A stretch of 64,000 bases of DNA, taken from the NCBI RefSeq assembly GCF_023156505.1, contig NZ_JALNMJ010000003.1, positions 186,001 through 250,000 of the forward strand, in the 5' to 3' direction. The position numbers and the translations under genes were made by a program. Position 1 is the stretch's first letter. Each line of letters opens with the position of its first letter. The notes below the pieces were generated by a model. It did not search any database, was not told the origin of the DNA, and worked only from the letters and a program-made list of their open reading frames with translations. Shown piece by piece: positions 63,656-64,000 of the stretch. Origin of the DNA: Roseibium sediminicola (GTDB lineage: Bacteria > Pseudomonadota > Alphaproteobacteria > Rhizobiales > Stappiaceae).

Positions 63656-64000
63656 ATGCTCGACATCAAGGGATCTCTGCCCGCTCTCGTGACCCCGTTC
63701 AAGGACGGCAAGGTCGACCTTGACGCGCTTGAGCGCCTGGTCGAGTGGCATATCGCAGAAGGCAGCGACGGTCTGGTAGCCGTCGGCACCACAGGGGAGA
63801 GCCCAACGGTGTCCAAGGTTGAGCACAAGGAAGTCATCACACGCGTCGTGGATCTTGTCGCCGGCCGGGTGCCGGTGATTGCAGGGACAGGGTCGAATGC
63901 CACCGCCCAGTCACTGGACATGCTGCAGCATGCCGAGGCCGCCGGTGCAGACGCCGCCCTGGTGGTGACCCCCTATTACAACAAGCCCAATCAGGCAGGT
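63656..64000 (+). CDS. dapA: 4-hydroxy-tetrahydrodipicolinate synthase, N-terminal part (runs off window)
   Basis: 115 codons are visible and the frame is open at the right edge. ATG 63656 follows GGGAGGAC. The protein begins [20 protein letters not shown] and has GTTGESPT at residues 44-51 (Thr45/Thr46 contact the pyruvate adduct) and PYYNKPNQ near 107. DapA condenses pyruvate with aspartate semialdehyde, the first committed step to lysine and diaminopimelate. The Schiff-base lysine would lie beyond the window, so other NAL/DapA-family aldolases are not excluded. Confidence 0.9.
   Translation, partial: MLDIKGSLPALVTPFKDGKVDLDALERLVEWHIAEGSDGLVAVGTTGESPTVSKVEHKEVITRVVDLVAGRVPVIAGTGSNATAQSLDMLQHAEAAGADAALVVTPYYNKPNQAG

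Overview
The window reads as chromosome of a GC-rich, free-living alphaproteobacterium, most likely a marine relative of Roseibium/Labrenzia (Stappiaceae). This is inferred from the many ABC and TRAP solute-uptake systems, an MtoX-type methanethiol oxidase beside a DddP-like M24 protein, proton-translocating transhydrogenase and an EgtB/EgtD pair. The genus is not proven by the sequence. No rRNA, tRNA, CRISPR array, transposase or phage gene was seen. Both ends cut through genes: a fused anthraniloyl-CoA monooxygenase on the left and dapA on the right.

Layout. 1-11635 (+): an operon for aerobic CoA-dependent 2-aminobenzoate (anthranilate) breakdown: monooxygenase/reductase, SDR, MarR regulator, crotonase, acyl-CoA dehydrogenase, CoA ligase, a Liv-type ABC importer, a thioesterase and a Rid protein, closed by a terminator. 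12037-18369 (+): a FadR-like regulator, a PLP trans-sulfuration-family enzyme and a sugar-type ABC importer. A 264-bp miniature inverted-repeat element has inserted at a TA dinucleotide between the last permease and the ATPase gene. 18380-25412 (-): DegT aminotransferase, GMC oxidoreductase, two sugar porters and a secreted metallophosphoesterase, a possible uptake and oxidation/amination pathway for a sugar or cyclitol. 26080-28956 (-): a DctPQM TRAP transporter, divergent from a GntR/FCD regulator across a clear palindrome.

30059-37947: a stress/ion block with an MBL/beta-CASP hydrolase, a tandem universal stress protein (USP), a P2-type cation ATPase, an Lrp regulator, and a second USP with a sodium:amino-acid symporter. 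38523-43638 (+): a second sugar ABC importer with a Gfo/Idh/MocA dehydrogenase. 43882-48166 (-): pntAB and a YghU-type glutathione transferase. 48604-52908: methanethiol oxidase, a small membrane protein, a DddP-like M24 protein and a LysR regulator. 53159-58285 (-): RpiR regulator, TAXI binding protein, fused TRAP permease and USP. 58580-62424: a secreted alpha/beta hydrolase and egtBD. 62425-64000 (+): TetR regulator, YciI protein, two long stem-loops and the start of dapA.

Recurrent structure. A palindromic repeat of about 130 bp occurs in three gene-end intergenic spaces, with a degenerate relative in a fourth. Hairpins sit directly behind three solute-binding-protein genes whose permease gene is separate. 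Three TA-bounded inverted-repeat elements (one near 17 kb, two near 63.5 kb) look like non-autonomous mobile DNA. The best candidates for undescribed biology are the DegT/GMC/sugar-porter cluster, the mtoX/membrane-protein/DddP-like group, and the anthranilate operon with its Rid protein lacking the usual arginine.
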